From CAYRIF01 sp964424205 (GTDB taxonomy: Bacteria; Bacteroidota; Bacteroidia; Cytophagales; Cyclobacteriaceae): 25,773 nt of DNA. The stretch is taken from assembly GCA_964424205.1 (NCBI GenBank), contig CAYRIF010000010.1, positions 1-25,773 of the forward strand, written 5' to 3'. A program made the translations under genes and the position numbers. The notes beneath the pieces were generated by a model. It saw nothing but the letters and a program-made list of their open reading frames with translations, ran no database searches and had not been told where the DNA came from. This document shows, one piece after another, positions 25,237 to 25,773 of the stretch (position 1 is the stretch's first letter; each line of letters starts with the position of its first letter).

Positions 25237-25773
25237 CTACCATCTAATCAAAGCAGATGCCCATGTAAATCCACTGCCAAAGGCGGCGATACAAACCAAG
25301 TCATTTTCTTTGATTCTTCCCTCAGCCCATGCCTCACTCATGCAAATTGGAATAGAGGCGGCTGTTGTATTTCCATAGCGCACAATATTGTTAAACACTT
25401 GGTCATTTTTCAAGCCAAGTTGTTTTTGCACATACATGCTTATTCTCAAATTCGCTTGATGTGGAATTAATAAGTCAATATCTGCTGTTTCTAAATTATT
25501 GGCTTTTAGTGCTTCTCCTATTACTTCGGGAAATCTAACTACTGCATGCTTGAAAACATTTTTTCCATTCATCACTACTTTGAAATCAGTCGTATCTAAT
25601 ATCTGTTCTGGTTGTCTTTCAGCATTCGGACGGCTACTGCCAGGATCTTTAACATACAATTCTTCTGCAAAATTTCCATCTGAGTGGAGGTGCGTAGATA
25701 GCACTCCTTTGTTTTTTTCTTCGGTTGGTTGTAGAATAACAGCACCAGCGCCATCTCCAAAAATTACACTCAC
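25237..25773 (-). CDS. fabH: 3-oxoacyl-ACP synthase III (FabH-like), partial: N-terminal part outside window
   Basis: The C-terminal 178 residues are present and the 5' end is cut by the window edge; the GTG at 25773 is an internal valine codon. Visible motifs are FGDGAGA, the catalytic histidine in PHQANLR and the catalytic asparagine in YGNTTAAS; the active-site cysteine lies outside. These enzymes condense an acyl-CoA with malonyl-ACP to start fatty-acid chains. Bacteroidota often have several KAS III copies, so a specialised role (for example in pigment or lipid synthesis) cannot be ruled out. The C-terminus GSGFTWASALIRW is typical of the family. Confidence 0.9.
   Translation of the reverse strand: MSVIFGDGAGAVILQPTEEKNKGVLSTHLHSDGNFAEELYVKDPGSSRPNAERQPEQILDTTDFKVVMNGKNVFKHAVVRFPEVIGEALKANNLETADIDLLIPHQANLRISMYVQKQLGLKNDQVFNNIVRYGNTTAASIPICMSEAWAEGRIKENDLVCIAAFGSGFTWASALIRW

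Overview
The window looks like a chromosomal segment of a low-GC member of the Bacteroidota, most likely Cytophagia-like (the class is a guess from gene content). The evidence is a TonB-dependent receptor with an N-terminal carboxypeptidase-regulatory-like domain, lipoproteins with short lipoboxes, a DUF3352/MORN-type protein, weak Shine-Dalgarno sequences, and promoter-like TAnnTTTG boxes with an upstream TTTG. One 100-N assembly gap lies at 20063-20162. I saw no tRNA, rRNA, CRISPR array or insertion sequence.

Layout: (1) 39-4364 holds housekeeping-type genes: a TonB-dependent receptor (+), a saccharopine dehydrogenase-family enzyme (-) and cytidine deaminase (+). (2) 4365-4806 is non-coding. 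(3) 4807-16281 is a nine-gene same-strand cluster closed by a strong intrinsic terminator: CheR methyltransferase, receiver-less CheB methylesterase, a membrane GAF protein, a 1142-residue membrane sensor phosphatase (Cache-like/HAMP/GAF/PAS/PAS/SpoIIE-PP2C), a SiaB-type kinase, a SiaC-type (DUF1987) switch protein, an ABCG-like transporter half with unusual N-terminal and inserted soluble domains, a lipoprotein and a small secreted Cys-containing protein. (4) 16296-16952 encodes an alpha/beta hydrolase, followed by a 338-base intergenic region with a GC-rich repeat-like stretch. (5) 17291-25773 is entirely minus strand: a VUT/YhhQ queuosine-precursor transporter with an M14 peptidase lipoprotein, a pentapeptide-repeat protein and a DUF3352/MORN protein either side of the gap, a P-loop kinase/ATP-grasp pair, a cold-shock protein, a family 2 glycosyltransferase with an extra C-terminal domain, and the C-terminal part of a FabH-type ketoacyl-ACP synthase III cut by the window edge.

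The most interesting region is the 4807-16281 cluster. It has the phosphatase/kinase/switch-protein core of the SiaABC partner-switching pathway of Pseudomonas, with the switch threonine at residue 68, but no SiaD diguanylate cyclase. In its place, directly downstream of the SiaC homologue, is an ABC transporter with a large regulatory front end plus two exported proteins. Directly upstream is a CheR/CheB methylation pair with no chemoreceptor, CheA or CheW in sight. The working hypothesis is that an envelope signal, tuned by methylation, sets the phosphorylation state of the SiaC homologue, which then controls the exporter. This is inferred from gene order and family knowledge and is untested.
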